Positions 6,595-13,356 of a DNA stretch of 15,599 bases are shown here, piece after piece. A program made the position numbers and the translations under genes. Every line of letters starts with the position of its first letter. Within the stretch, counting starts at the first letter, position 1. This DNA is from DATKEU01 sp035544495 (GTDB lineage Bacteria > Myxococcota_A > Polyangia > Fen-1088). The notes beneath the pieces were generated by a model. The model was not told the DNA's origin. It made no database searches and saw only the letters and a list, made by a program, of their open reading frames with translations. The stretch spans positions 1-15,599 of the forward strand of contig DATKEU010000305.1 in the NCBI GenBank assembly GCA_035544495.1, given 5' to 3'.

Positions 6595-8034
6595 ATGGCG
6601 GCGACACCCCGCGGACGGCGGCGGCCGTCTCGTACTGGTCTCGTGTGGCTCCACGCCTGCGCGATCGGCGCGCTGCTGGCCGGCGGCGGCCCGCTGGCGT
6701 GGGGCAACGGCGCGTTCCCCGATTCGCAGAGCATCCTGCTTCCGCTCGATCGCCCGATGCAGGTCGGGCTGGCCACCAACTTCGGCCTCATCCTCAGCGA
6801 GGACGGCGGCAAGACCTGGGTGTGGAGCTGCGAGCAGCCCACCGCCAGTTACGGGATTCTTTACCAGCTAGGGCCCACGCCGATGGACCGCCTCTACGCT
6901 CTATCGGAGGCCGGCCTGATTCGCAGCGACGATCAGTCGTGCACCTGGTCGGTGGCGGGCGGAATGGCGGCCAAGGCGCGCCTGACGGACCTGTTCCCGG
7001 ACCAGACGAACGCCATGCGCCTTCTGGTGCTGGGCATCCCCAACACGACCACCACGACCCTGCCGCCCGCCGCCTACGAATCGCTGGACTCCGGCCAGAC
7101 CGTGAGCCCGCCGCTGTATCAGGGCGCCGTGGTCGATACGCTGACCGGTATCGAGAGCGCGCGCACCGACCCCAACATCATCTACATCGCGTCCTACGAC
7201 GCGACCGGGCCCCATCCCAAGCTGAGCAAGTCCACCGACAGCGGCATGACCTGGACGACGTTGGACGTCGAACCGAGCCTCGGGTCCAGCACGTTTCGCA
7301 TCATCACCATCGATGTCGCCGACGCGGCGAAGATCTATCTGCTGGTGACGGAGACGCAGTCGCAGTCACTGGCCATCTCCACCGATGGCGGCATGACGTT
7401 CACGAAGCCGGTGCACTTCAACAGCTCGCTGACGGCGTTCGCGCGCCTGGCCAGCGGAACGATCCTGGTGGCCGGTCAGGATATCGACGACGCCACCGGC
7501 AATCTCGTCGGCGCCGGCTACCGATCCAGCGACGGTGGCAAGACGTTCACGCCGTGGAAAGTGCCGCAGCTGCGCGCGCTGGCCGAGCGCGACGGCAAGC
7601 TCTATGGCGCGGCGGACAACTTCAACGACGGGTTCGCGCTGGGCGTGTCGGCGGACGAGGGGATCACGTTCCAGCCCATCTTGAAATACAGCGACGTTTC
7701 GTCGATTCAGCCCTGCGTCCAGCAGGTTTGCCTGGACAATTGCCACCTCCAGGCGCTGCAGGGTCTGTGGCCTGACAGCATCTGCGGTGGCCCGGCGAGC
7801 GACGGCGGCGTGGACGCGGCAGCCGACGCGGCAACGAAGGCGACGTCCAGCGGTGGCGGCGGTTGCACGGTGGGGGGACAGATCGCCGCCTTGCGGTGGG
7901 TGTGGCTGGGGCTGCTCGCCGCCGCGGTGCCGCTTTCCCGGATGCGCCGGCGACGACCGCCGGGCGCAAGCGCCTCTATTTCCAGCAATTCCGCAGGCGG
8001 CCGCGCCCCAGCAAAAAGAAAAGGGGTGGACTAA
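6595..8034 (+). CDS. Exported Asp-box beta-propeller protein with C-terminal sorting tail
   Basis: The 479-residue protein begins with an Arg-rich n-region and a hydrophobic signal segment (GLVWLHACAIGALLAGGGPLAWG). Six Asp-box motifs follow: SEDGGKTW (68-75), SDDQSCTW (111-118), STDSGMTW (213-220), STDGGMTF (262-269), SSDGGKTF (311-318) and SADEGITF (352-359). These mark a sialidase/BNR-type beta-propeller. No sialidase active-site Arg triad can be assigned, so a binding or structural role is as likely as hydrolysis. The C-terminus has SSGGGGCTVGG (Cys424), one transmembrane segment (432-448) and RMRRRR, resembling MYXO-CTERM signals that direct proteins to the cell surface in Myxococcota. 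Oddly, about 25 residues follow the Arg cluster. The ATG at 6595 is preferred over a TTG at 6523, which overlaps the cupin stop and would give a long n-region. Confidence 0.8.
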   Translation: MAATPRGRRRPSRTGLVWLHACAIGALLAGGGPLAWGNGAFPDSQSILLPLDRPMQVGLATNFGLILSEDGGKTWVWSCEQPTASYGILYQLGPTPMDRLYALSEAGLIRSDDQSCTWSVAGGMAAKARLTDLFPDQTNAMRLLVLGIPNTTTTTLPPAAYESLDSGQTVSPPLYQGAVVDTLTGIESARTDPNIIYIASYDATGPHPKLSKSTDSGMTWTTLDVEPSLGSSTFRIITIDVADAAKIYLLVTETQSQSLAISTDGGMTFTKPVHFNSSLTAFARLASGTILVAGQDIDDATGNLVGAGYRSSDGGKTFTPWKVPQLRALAERDGKLYGAADNFNDGFALGVSADEGITFQPILKYSDVSSIQPCVQQVCLDNCHLQALQGLWPDSICGGPASDGGVDAAADAATKATSSGGGGCTVGGQIAALRWVWLGLLAAAVPLSRMRRRRPPGASASISSNSAGGRAPAKRKGVD

Positions 8035-8130
8035 TTCAACTGTTGGAGATACTTGTAGCTGTTGGGTCGACTTGACGCTGGGGGCTGTGGTGCATCCCGT
8101 CGCGCGCTCCCCGGCTGGAAGGAAAAGGCC

Positions 8131-9540
8131 ATGATTCGGTGCTCGTGGGTGGTCAGGCTCTCGGTTTTCGTGCTCTGCGGGGCTGTGAGCTGCAGTTCGG
8201 GCTCGAGTGATACGCCCGGAACAAGTGCCACGGGCGGTTCGTCGGGCGGCGGCGGGACGACTGCGCCGGCCGGCGGGACGGGTGGCGCTGGCACCGTGAC
8301 ACCGCCAGGCGGGACCGGCGGCGGAACGGTCACGCCGCCAAATCCGGACGGCGGGGCTGCGGGCGGCGCTGGCGGCGTGATGACCATGCCCGGCTCCGGA
8401 AAACACGGCAGCTTGAAGTTCACGCGCAAGGATCTCAACCGCCTGAACCTGGCCGAAGCCAGCACCTTCGGTGACTACAACAAGGACGGACACGTCGACG
8501 TGTTGTCCGGCCCCTACTGGTGGGAAGGCCCGACGTTCGACAAGTACCACCAGCTCGACACGCCTGATTGCACGCCGGCCACCCCGAACGCCTGCAACTG
8601 TTACACGTGCACCTCGCAGGGCGACTGGGCGAACTTCTCGTACGACGTGGACGGCGACGGATGGACCGACGCGATCCGGGTGAGTCGGCCCGGAAACCCG
8701 ACCTACTGGTTCAAGAACCCCGGCACGCCGACGGTCGGGACCGACGCCAAGTGGACCAAGGGGCTCATCGGCACCCTGTCATGGGAGCAGGTCGCGTTCG
8801 CCGACATGGCGGGCAAGGGCGTGCCCGGCCTGGTGGGCGTCGCCAACGGCAGCTTCGGGTGGTTCGATCCGGGACCCACCGCTCCCTGGACCTGGCACAT
8901 GGTCGGAGGCGGCGCAGGTGGCCTGTGGGTCCACGGCATCGGCGCCGGGAACATCGACGGCCAGATGGACTACATCGACCATGAAGGCTGGTGGTCGCCG
9001 CCCGCCGCCGGCCCGACGTCGGGAGCGTGGACCCATCACGCGTATGCGTTCGGCGATGGCAGCCAGATGTTCGCCTACGACGTGAACGGCGACGGCCAGG
9101 CTGACGTGGTCGCGTCGCTGGCCGCGCACGGTTACGGCGTCGCGTGGTTCGAGCAGAAGAACGGCACCTTCACCAAGCACGACATCGTCGGTGGTCCGGG
9201 CGCGATGAACCCCGGCGGCATCGCGTCCTTCTCGCAGCCGCACGACCTGCTGCTCATCGACATGGACGGCGACGGGCTCAAGGATATCGTCACCGGCAAG
9301 AGCTGGTACGCCCATCCGCCGCCCACCGATCCCGGCGCGGCGGACACGCCCGTCTTCTACGTCTTCAAGCTGATCCGGGACGCACAGAACAACGTGACGT
9401 GGGAGCCCCACCTGGTCGACATGGAAGTCGGCCTGGGTAAGGGCGGTCTGTCGGCCACCGATTTCAACGAGGATGGCTTGATGGACCTCGCCGTTGGCTG
9501 CAAGCACGGCGTCTTCCTGTTCCTGCAGCAGCCCGAGTGA
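8131..9540 (+). CDS. FG-GAP/VCBS repeat-containing lipoprotein
   Basis: The 469-residue protein has a signal peptide ending in GAVSC, making Cys21 the likely lipidated residue. A Gly/Thr/Pro-rich linker spans 28-90. The rest carries five calcium-loop-like motifs of FG-GAP/VCBS propellers: DYNKDGHVD (115-123), DVDGDGWTD (172-180), DVNGDGQAD (317-325), DMDGDGLKD (377-385) and DFNEDGLMD (444-452). The SGPYWWEGP after the first is frequent in this propeller group. The spacing, with a long insertion between repeats 2 and 3, suggests degenerate blades without the Asp loop in between. The protein is probably anchored in the outer membrane as a binding or adhesion scaffold; no enzymatic residues are apparent. 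The ATG at 8131 has a strong AAGGAAAAGG just upstream, which decides against a longer GTG-started frame. A large hairpin follows the stop codon. Confidence 0.82.
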   Translation: MIRCSWVVRLSVFVLCGAVSCSSGSSDTPGTSATGGSSGGGGTTAPAGGTGGAGTVTPPGGTGGGTVTPPNPDGGAAGGAGGVMTMPGSGKHGSLKFTRKDLNRLNLAEASTFGDYNKDGHVDVLSGPYWWEGPTFDKYHQLDTPDCTPATPNACNCYTCTSQGDWANFSYDVDGDGWTDAIRVSRPGNPTYWFKNPGTPTVGTDAKWTKGLIGTLSWEQVAFADMAGKGVPGLVGVANGSFGWFDPGPTAPWTWHMVGGGAGGLWVHGIGAGNIDGQMDYIDHEGWWSPPAAGPTSGAWTHHAYAFGDGSQMFAYDVNGDGQADVVASLAAHGYGVAWFEQKNGTFTKHDIVGGPGAMNPGGIASFSQPHDLLLIDMDGDGLKDIVTGKSWYAHPPPTDPGAADTPVFYVFKLIRDAQNNVTWEPHLVDMEVGLGKGGLSATDFNEDGLMDLAVGCKHGVFLFLQQPE

Positions 9541-9552
9541 CGCCCTCCGAAT

Positions 9553-9591
9553 CAGTTGATCAGTCGATCACCGTGATCGGCTGATCGGCTG
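9553..9591 (+). terminator. Long RNA hairpin after FG-GAP gene (terminator-like, no U tract)
   Basis: The left arm CAGTTGATCAGTCGATCA (9553-9570), loop CCG and right arm TGATCGGCTGATCGGCTG (9574-9591) form an 18-pair stem in the plus-strand RNA. Three pairs are G-U wobbles and the rest Watson-Crick. On the minus transcript those three positions would be A-C mismatches, so the structure is strand-specific. It begins 12 bases after the stop at 9540. No run of T follows, so it is either a non-canonical terminator or a 3'-end stabilising stem that separates this gene from the kinase gene. Confidence 0.65.
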
Positions 9592-9730
9592 GACGCGCTC
9601 AATCGCGCCTGAGCGCGGCATTCTCGTTCTTGTACAACCTGGAACGAGGGATTGCCCTGCGGTCACCACCGACTCGACACCTTGACCGGCCCGCGCGCCG
9701 TGATCAGCTTCTTGGCCTGGCGAATCGCAA

Positions 9731-11029
9731 ATGCTGGGCCAGACGTTGGGGAATTACCGGATCATCGGCGCTCTGGGCCGCGGCGCGATGGGCCACGTCT
9801 ATCTGGCCGAGCACACCCGGATCAATCGAAGAGCGGCCATCAAGGTCCTCAGTCCGACCCTGACCACGGATCCGCAACTGGTCAGTCGGTTTCTCGACGA
9901 GGCGCGCGCAACCTCGTCGATTCGCCATCCAGGAATCGTCGAGGTTTTCGACTGTGACGTCGATGCGACCGGCCGCGTTTACCTGGTGATGGAATATCTC
10001 GAGGGGCGGACTCTGGCGGCGCGCCTGGAGGCCGACGGTCCCCTTCCCTGGCCAGAGGCTTGCGGGATCGCGCGCCAGATTGCCCTGGCCACGGCCGCCG
10101 CTCATCGCGAAGGGATTGTCCACCGCGACATCAAACCAGAGAACATTTTTCTCTCGGCTGCGGCCGACCAGCCGAAAGACGTCACAGTCAAGATACTGGA
10201 CTTTGGAATCGCCAAGTTGCTCTCCGGCGATGCGTCCAGCCCGCGACGCACGGTGCCCGGCGCGCTGCTCGGCACGCCGTTTTACATGGCGCCCGAACAG
10301 TGCGATGGCGCCGAGCACCTGGACCGGCGGGCGGACATTTATTCGCTCGGCTGCTTGCTGTTCCAGATGATCAAAGGCGAGCCGCCGTTCAAGGGAACGC
10401 AGACGCGCGAGATCATCGTCGCGCAGATGTTCCAGCCGCCGCCTCCTCTCGGTCCGGTCGATCCGCCCACGCCGCGCTGGTTGGACGCGCTGGTGGCGCG
10501 CATGCTGGCCAAGCAGCCCGCGATGCGTCCGGCGACGATGGAGGTGGTGGCGCGCGTCCTCGCGCGCGCGAACGGAAGCAGCGCGGGCCGAGCGGGTGAG
10601 TCCAAGGTTGACGGTGGTCTTCTTCCGCGGCTGCGCCGCGCCTTGCGCGCGCATCGGCCCAGAACCGGTTTCGACGTGGCCATCGTTGGTGCCACGGCCG
10701 CTCTGACGCTGGCCGTTGGTGGACTGTGGGCCAGCCAGGGCGCCGCGCCGAACGAAAAGCCGCCGGTCGTTCGGCCGTTGTCGGTCGCGGCGGTCCAGGC
10801 GCAGCCGCAGCCGCGCCCGACCGATCTGCCGCGACCCGAACCGGTGGCGGCGGCGCCGGCGGCGCCAGCGCCGCCATCCAGTCCCGACGGTGGCGCGCCC
10901 TCGATGGCCTCCCCGTCACCGCCCCCACGGCAGTTGTTGCCGGCGCGTCGGGCTTCCCGCTCGGCGCGTTCGTTGCCGGCGCGCCCGGCGCGGCCGGTGG
11001 TGGAAATGGATGGGCTGGTCGATATCTAG
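9731..11029 (+). CDS. Membrane-anchored Ser/Thr protein kinase (Hanks/PknB type)
   Basis: The 432-residue kinase has a complete catalytic domain at residues 8-280: P-loop GRGAMGHVY (16-24), Lys38 in AAIK, HRDIKPEN (131-138) with catalytic Asp133, DFG (157-159), GTPFYMAPE (181-189) and DIYSLGCLL (202-210). The HRD form makes it an RD kinase, likely activated by phosphorylation of its activation loop. A single transmembrane helix is predicted at about 314-334, followed by a Pro/Ala-rich tail with no recognisable sensor domain such as PASTA. The kinase would therefore be cytoplasmic with a short extracytoplasmic tail. It is the first gene of a three-gene cluster and overlaps the next by 20 bases. 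No clear Shine-Dalgarno precedes the ATG at 9731. Its substrates are unknown; the downstream TPR/PEGA-like and lipoprotein products are the natural partners to consider. Confidence 0.93.
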   Translation: MLGQTLGNYRIIGALGRGAMGHVYLAEHTRINRRAAIKVLSPTLTTDPQLVSRFLDEARATSSIRHPGIVEVFDCDVDATGRVYLVMEYLEGRTLAARLEADGPLPWPEACGIARQIALATAAAHREGIVHRDIKPENIFLSAAADQPKDVTVKILDFGIAKLLSGDASSPRRTVPGALLGTPFYMAPEQCDGAEHLDRRADIYSLGCLLFQMIKGEPPFKGTQTREIIVAQMFQPPPPLGPVDPPTPRWLDALVARMLAKQPAMRPATMEVVARVLARANGSSAGRAGESKVDGGLLPRLRRALRAHRPRTGFDVAIVGATAALTLAVGGLWASQGAAPNEKPPVVRPLSVAAVQAQPQPRPTDLPRPEPVAAAPAAPAPPSSPDGGAPSMASPSPPPRQLLPARRASRSARSLPARPARPVVEMDGLVDI

Positions 11030-12020
11030 AACGCGGGTCTTCGCGCCGCTGCTGGTGCTGGTTTTGGTTGTTGGGGCATGGCGCCCAGCGTCGGCCCAGG
11101 CCTCCGCGTCCGAGGCGGCGCGCGACGCCGCGCGCGCGCGGCTGGTCGAGGGCGTGGCTCTGCTGAAACAGTCGGACTTTGCCGGTGCGCTGGCGAAGTT
11201 TCAGGCGGCATACGAGCTGGTTCCGAGCCCCAACATTCACTATGACCTTGGTCTGGCCTACGTCGGCCTGGGTCGATCAGCGGACGCGCTGCTGGCGTTC
11301 GATCGCTTTCTGGCCGAGGCGCCCGGCGCGCCGGCGGACTCGCGACGGAAGGCAGCGACTAACCAGGAAGTCCTGCGTCGTCAGGTGGCAACGGTGACGA
11401 TCGCGACCGAGGCGCCGGGGGCGGAGATCAGCGTGGACGGACGCGTGCGCGGCGCCCTTCCGCTTGCCCATCCGCTCTATCTCGATCCGGGCCCGCACGA
11501 GATCGGGGCGCGCTGGCCGATCGGCGGTGGCACCGTCTCGCAGACGGTGGTCGCCACTGCGGGCGCCGAGCTCAGCTTGCAGTTGCCGCCTCCCGGTCGC
11601 GCCCACGATGTGGACGCGCCGTCCGCGCCCGCTGTGTCGAGGACACTGAGCGCGCCGGCGCCCGGCCCTGGCAACCTGATTGAAAAGAAAGTTCCGGCCG
11701 GCAAAGCGGAGAGTCGATGGTCAACGCTGGCGGTGTCATCGGCCGGCGTCGGCGCGGTGTTCCTGGGAGCCAGCTTGACCTTCGGGCTGCTGGCGCGTTA
11801 CGAGGGGGATCGCCTCAGCACGTTGTCGTCGCAGATGGGGTTCTTTGAACCCGACGCGCAGTCGGACGGCCACACGTTCAAGACGTTGGCCGAGGTTTCG
11901 CTGGGAGCGGGGATACTGGCCCTGGGGACGGCGGCTGTCATCTTCGCCATGAACGGTCGAAGTCTGTCCACGCGTGTGCCGGCGGTAGGCAACAATGATC
12001 GCGAAGGCTCTTCGTACTAG
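11010..12020 (+). CDS. TPR-like/PEGA-like domain membrane protein
   Basis: The 336-residue protein starts with a signal-like segment (VFAPLLVLVLVVGAW, cleavage probable after ASA at about 29). A helical repeat region at 35-105 looks like tetratricopeptide units (LVEGVALLKQSDFAGALAKFQAAYEL, HYDLGLAYVGLGRSADALLAFDRFL). A small beta domain at 125-190 has VTIATEAPGAEISVDGRVRG and LDPGPHEI, the pattern of PEGA domains. After a Pro/Ala linker come two hydrophobic segments near 240-262 and 293-313. This architecture, next to a Ser/Thr kinase, is recurrent in Myxococcota, but the role is not established. The ATG at 11010 sits inside the 3' end of the kinase gene, with GGTGGTGG just upstream; 20 bases overlap the kinase stop. 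The 3' end overlaps the next gene by 26 bases. Confidence 0.85.
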   Translation: MGWSISRTRVFAPLLVLVLVVGAWRPASAQASASEAARDAARARLVEGVALLKQSDFAGALAKFQAAYELVPSPNIHYDLGLAYVGLGRSADALLAFDRFLAEAPGAPADSRRKAATNQEVLRRQVATVTIATEAPGAEISVDGRVRGALPLAHPLYLDPGPHEIGARWPIGGGTVSQTVVATAGAELSLQLPPPGRAHDVDAPSAPAVSRTLSAPAPGPGNLIEKKVPAGKAESRWSTLAVSSAGVGAVFLGASLTFGLLARYEGDRLSTLSSQMGFFEPDAQSDGHTFKTLAEVSLGAGILALGTAAVIFAMNGRSLSTRVPAVGNNDREGSSY

Positions 12021-13344
12021 CGGCGGCGCGCGCGCCGCCGCGGCAACCACGCGAATCGCCGGCGCGTTGCTGGTCGTCCTGCTGACTGGTGGCGCCGGCT
12101 GTTACGACCCGCACATCGGTGAGGGCACCCTCCGTTGCAATGAGAAGCTCTGCCCGGACGGATTTTATTGCCACGCTGACGGCTTTTGCTGGAGCCAGCG
12201 CGAGGGCGACAGCCCCGGAGCCGACGCGTCCGGAGTCTCGAATGGCGCGGCCGGCTCCGGCGCAGGGGTCACGGATCGCACGCCCGATTCGGGCGTCGGA
12301 GGCGGTCGAGGGGGCGGCGTCGGCGGGAGTGGAACGCTGATCGGCGCGGGCGGCGTCGGCGGAAGTGGAACGGTGGTCGGTGCGGGCGGTACCGGCGGGA
12401 GCGGAACGATGCCGGGTGGGGGCGGTGCCGGTCATCCGCCCGCCGACCCGGATTCCGGCGTCGTCGCACCCGACAGTGGCGGGAACCGCCCCGACGTTCC
12501 CGTCGTCACCGGCACCGGGGGCGCCGGCCCCGGGCGGCTCATGAACGGAGCGGCCTGCGATCGTGATGATGCGTGCGACAGCGGCCACTGTGTCGATCAG
12601 GTCTGCTGCGACGGTCCGTGCCCCGGCAAGTGTCAGGCCTGCGACGTCTCCGGTTTCGTCGGCAGATGCTCGCAGGTGGTGGGGCAGCAGCCGCACGGAA
12701 ATCGCGGCGCGTGCGGCTCCCCGGGCATGTGCGCCGGCCTCTGCTCGACAGTCCCGGATCGGTGCACGTTCCCGGGCGGCGAGACCGTGTGCCGACAGGC
12801 GACGTGCCAGAGCGCCACGTTCACCGCCGCCGCGACCTGCAACGGCGCGGGGGCGTGCCCGCCCGCTTCGTCGCAGTCGTGCGGCGATTTCCAGTGCAAC
12901 CCGGCGCAGTCGGCCTGCCTGACGACTTGCGCGGCCGATGCCGACTGCGCGCCGTCCAAGCCCTACTGTTCGCAGGGCGCCTGCGTCCCCCACCGCAAAC
13001 GGGGCGATTCCTGCCAGACCGCCGGGGAATGCGAGGGCGGCCACTGCGTGGACGGGGTCTGCTGCGACTCCGCCTGCCAGGGGCAGTGCCAGAACTGCGC
13101 TCTCAACGGCTCGCGCGGCACGTGCAGTCTCGTCACCTCAGGACAGCCGCGCAACCGTCCAGCGTGCGGTGGCTCATCGAAAGAGTGCGCCGGATACTGT
13201 TCCGGCGCCCCGAGCGGGGAGTGCACCTTCCCGGGAACGTCCGTCTCCTGTCAGTGCGGAGGGCTGCTGGGACTCGGCGCATGCAACAGCGACGGCGCAT
13301 GCCACACCCTCGGTCTCGGGGGCCTGGGCGCCATCTGTCTCTAG
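11995..13344 (+). CDS. Cys-rich lipoprotein with duplicated 14-Cys module
   Basis: The 449-residue protein has a signal peptide with lipobox LTGGAGC (Cys36 lipidated). A short Cys-rich segment follows (CNEKLCPDGFYCHADGFC, 48-65), then a Gly-rich repeat linker (about 98-150) and an Asp/Pro stretch. Next are two homologous modules at 188-266 and 340-419, each with 14 aligned cysteines and the shared GHCVDxVCCD, CAGxC and CTFPG motifs. A middle Cys-rich segment (271-330) contains DADCAPSKPYCSQGACV, the style of dickkopf/EGF-like Cys repeats in Myxococcota surface proteins. The many cysteines imply disulfide-stabilised folding in the periplasm or on the cell surface. The ATG at 11995 lies 26 bases before the previous stop, so translation is probably coupled. 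I know of no assigned function; a surface structural or adhesive role is inference. Confidence 0.82.
   Translation: MIAKALRTSGGARAAAATTRIAGALLVVLLTGGAGCYDPHIGEGTLRCNEKLCPDGFYCHADGFCWSQREGDSPGADASGVSNGAAGSGAGVTDRTPDSGVGGGRGGGVGGSGTLIGAGGVGGSGTVVGAGGTGGSGTMPGGGGAGHPPADPDSGVVAPDSGGNRPDVPVVTGTGGAGPGRLMNGAACDRDDACDSGHCVDQVCCDGPCPGKCQACDVSGFVGRCSQVVGQQPHGNRGACGSPGMCAGLCSTVPDRCTFPGGETVCRQATCQSATFTAAATCNGAGACPPASSQSCGDFQCNPAQSACLTTCAADADCAPSKPYCSQGACVPHRKRGDSCQTAGECEGGHCVDGVCCDSACQGQCQNCALNGSRGTCSLVTSGQPRNRPACGGSSKECAGYCSGAPSGECTFPGTSVSCQCGGLLGLGACNSDGACHTLGLGGLGAICL
12313..12420 (+). repeat. 36-base tandem repeat encoding GGxGGSGT linker
   Basis: Three adjacent 36-base units (12313-12348, 12349-12384, 12385-12420) encode 12-residue units of the form GGVGGSGTLIGA, GGVGGSGTVVGA and GGTGGSGTMPGG. 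A partial fourth begins at 12421 (GGCGGTGCCGG). Units 1 and 2 are the closest pair. The length is a multiple of three, so expansion or contraction would keep the frame of the lipoprotein. Confidence 0.85.
12556..12792 (+). repeat. Cys module A of internal duplication
   Basis: This encodes residues 188-266 of the Cys-rich lipoprotein. It aligns with module B cysteine for cysteine (14 of 14) with only single-residue length differences near the middle and end. Shared landmarks are GHCVDQVCCD, CAGLC and RCTFPG. Confidence 0.8.
13012..13251 (+). repeat. Cys module B of internal duplication
   Basis: This encodes residues 340-419 of the Cys-rich lipoprotein. The landmarks corresponding to module A are GHCVDGVCCD, CAGYC and ECTFPG. 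The residues between cysteines have diverged strongly while the cysteine pattern is kept, so the duplication is old and the disulfide frame is probably under selection. Confidence 0.8.
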
Positions 13345-13356
13345 CGGTCGCGCTCG

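Noticed and set aside
12313..12420. CRISPR-like array
   Set aside because: The units are directly adjacent with no spacers and are in frame within a lipoprotein gene, so this is a coding tandem repeat.
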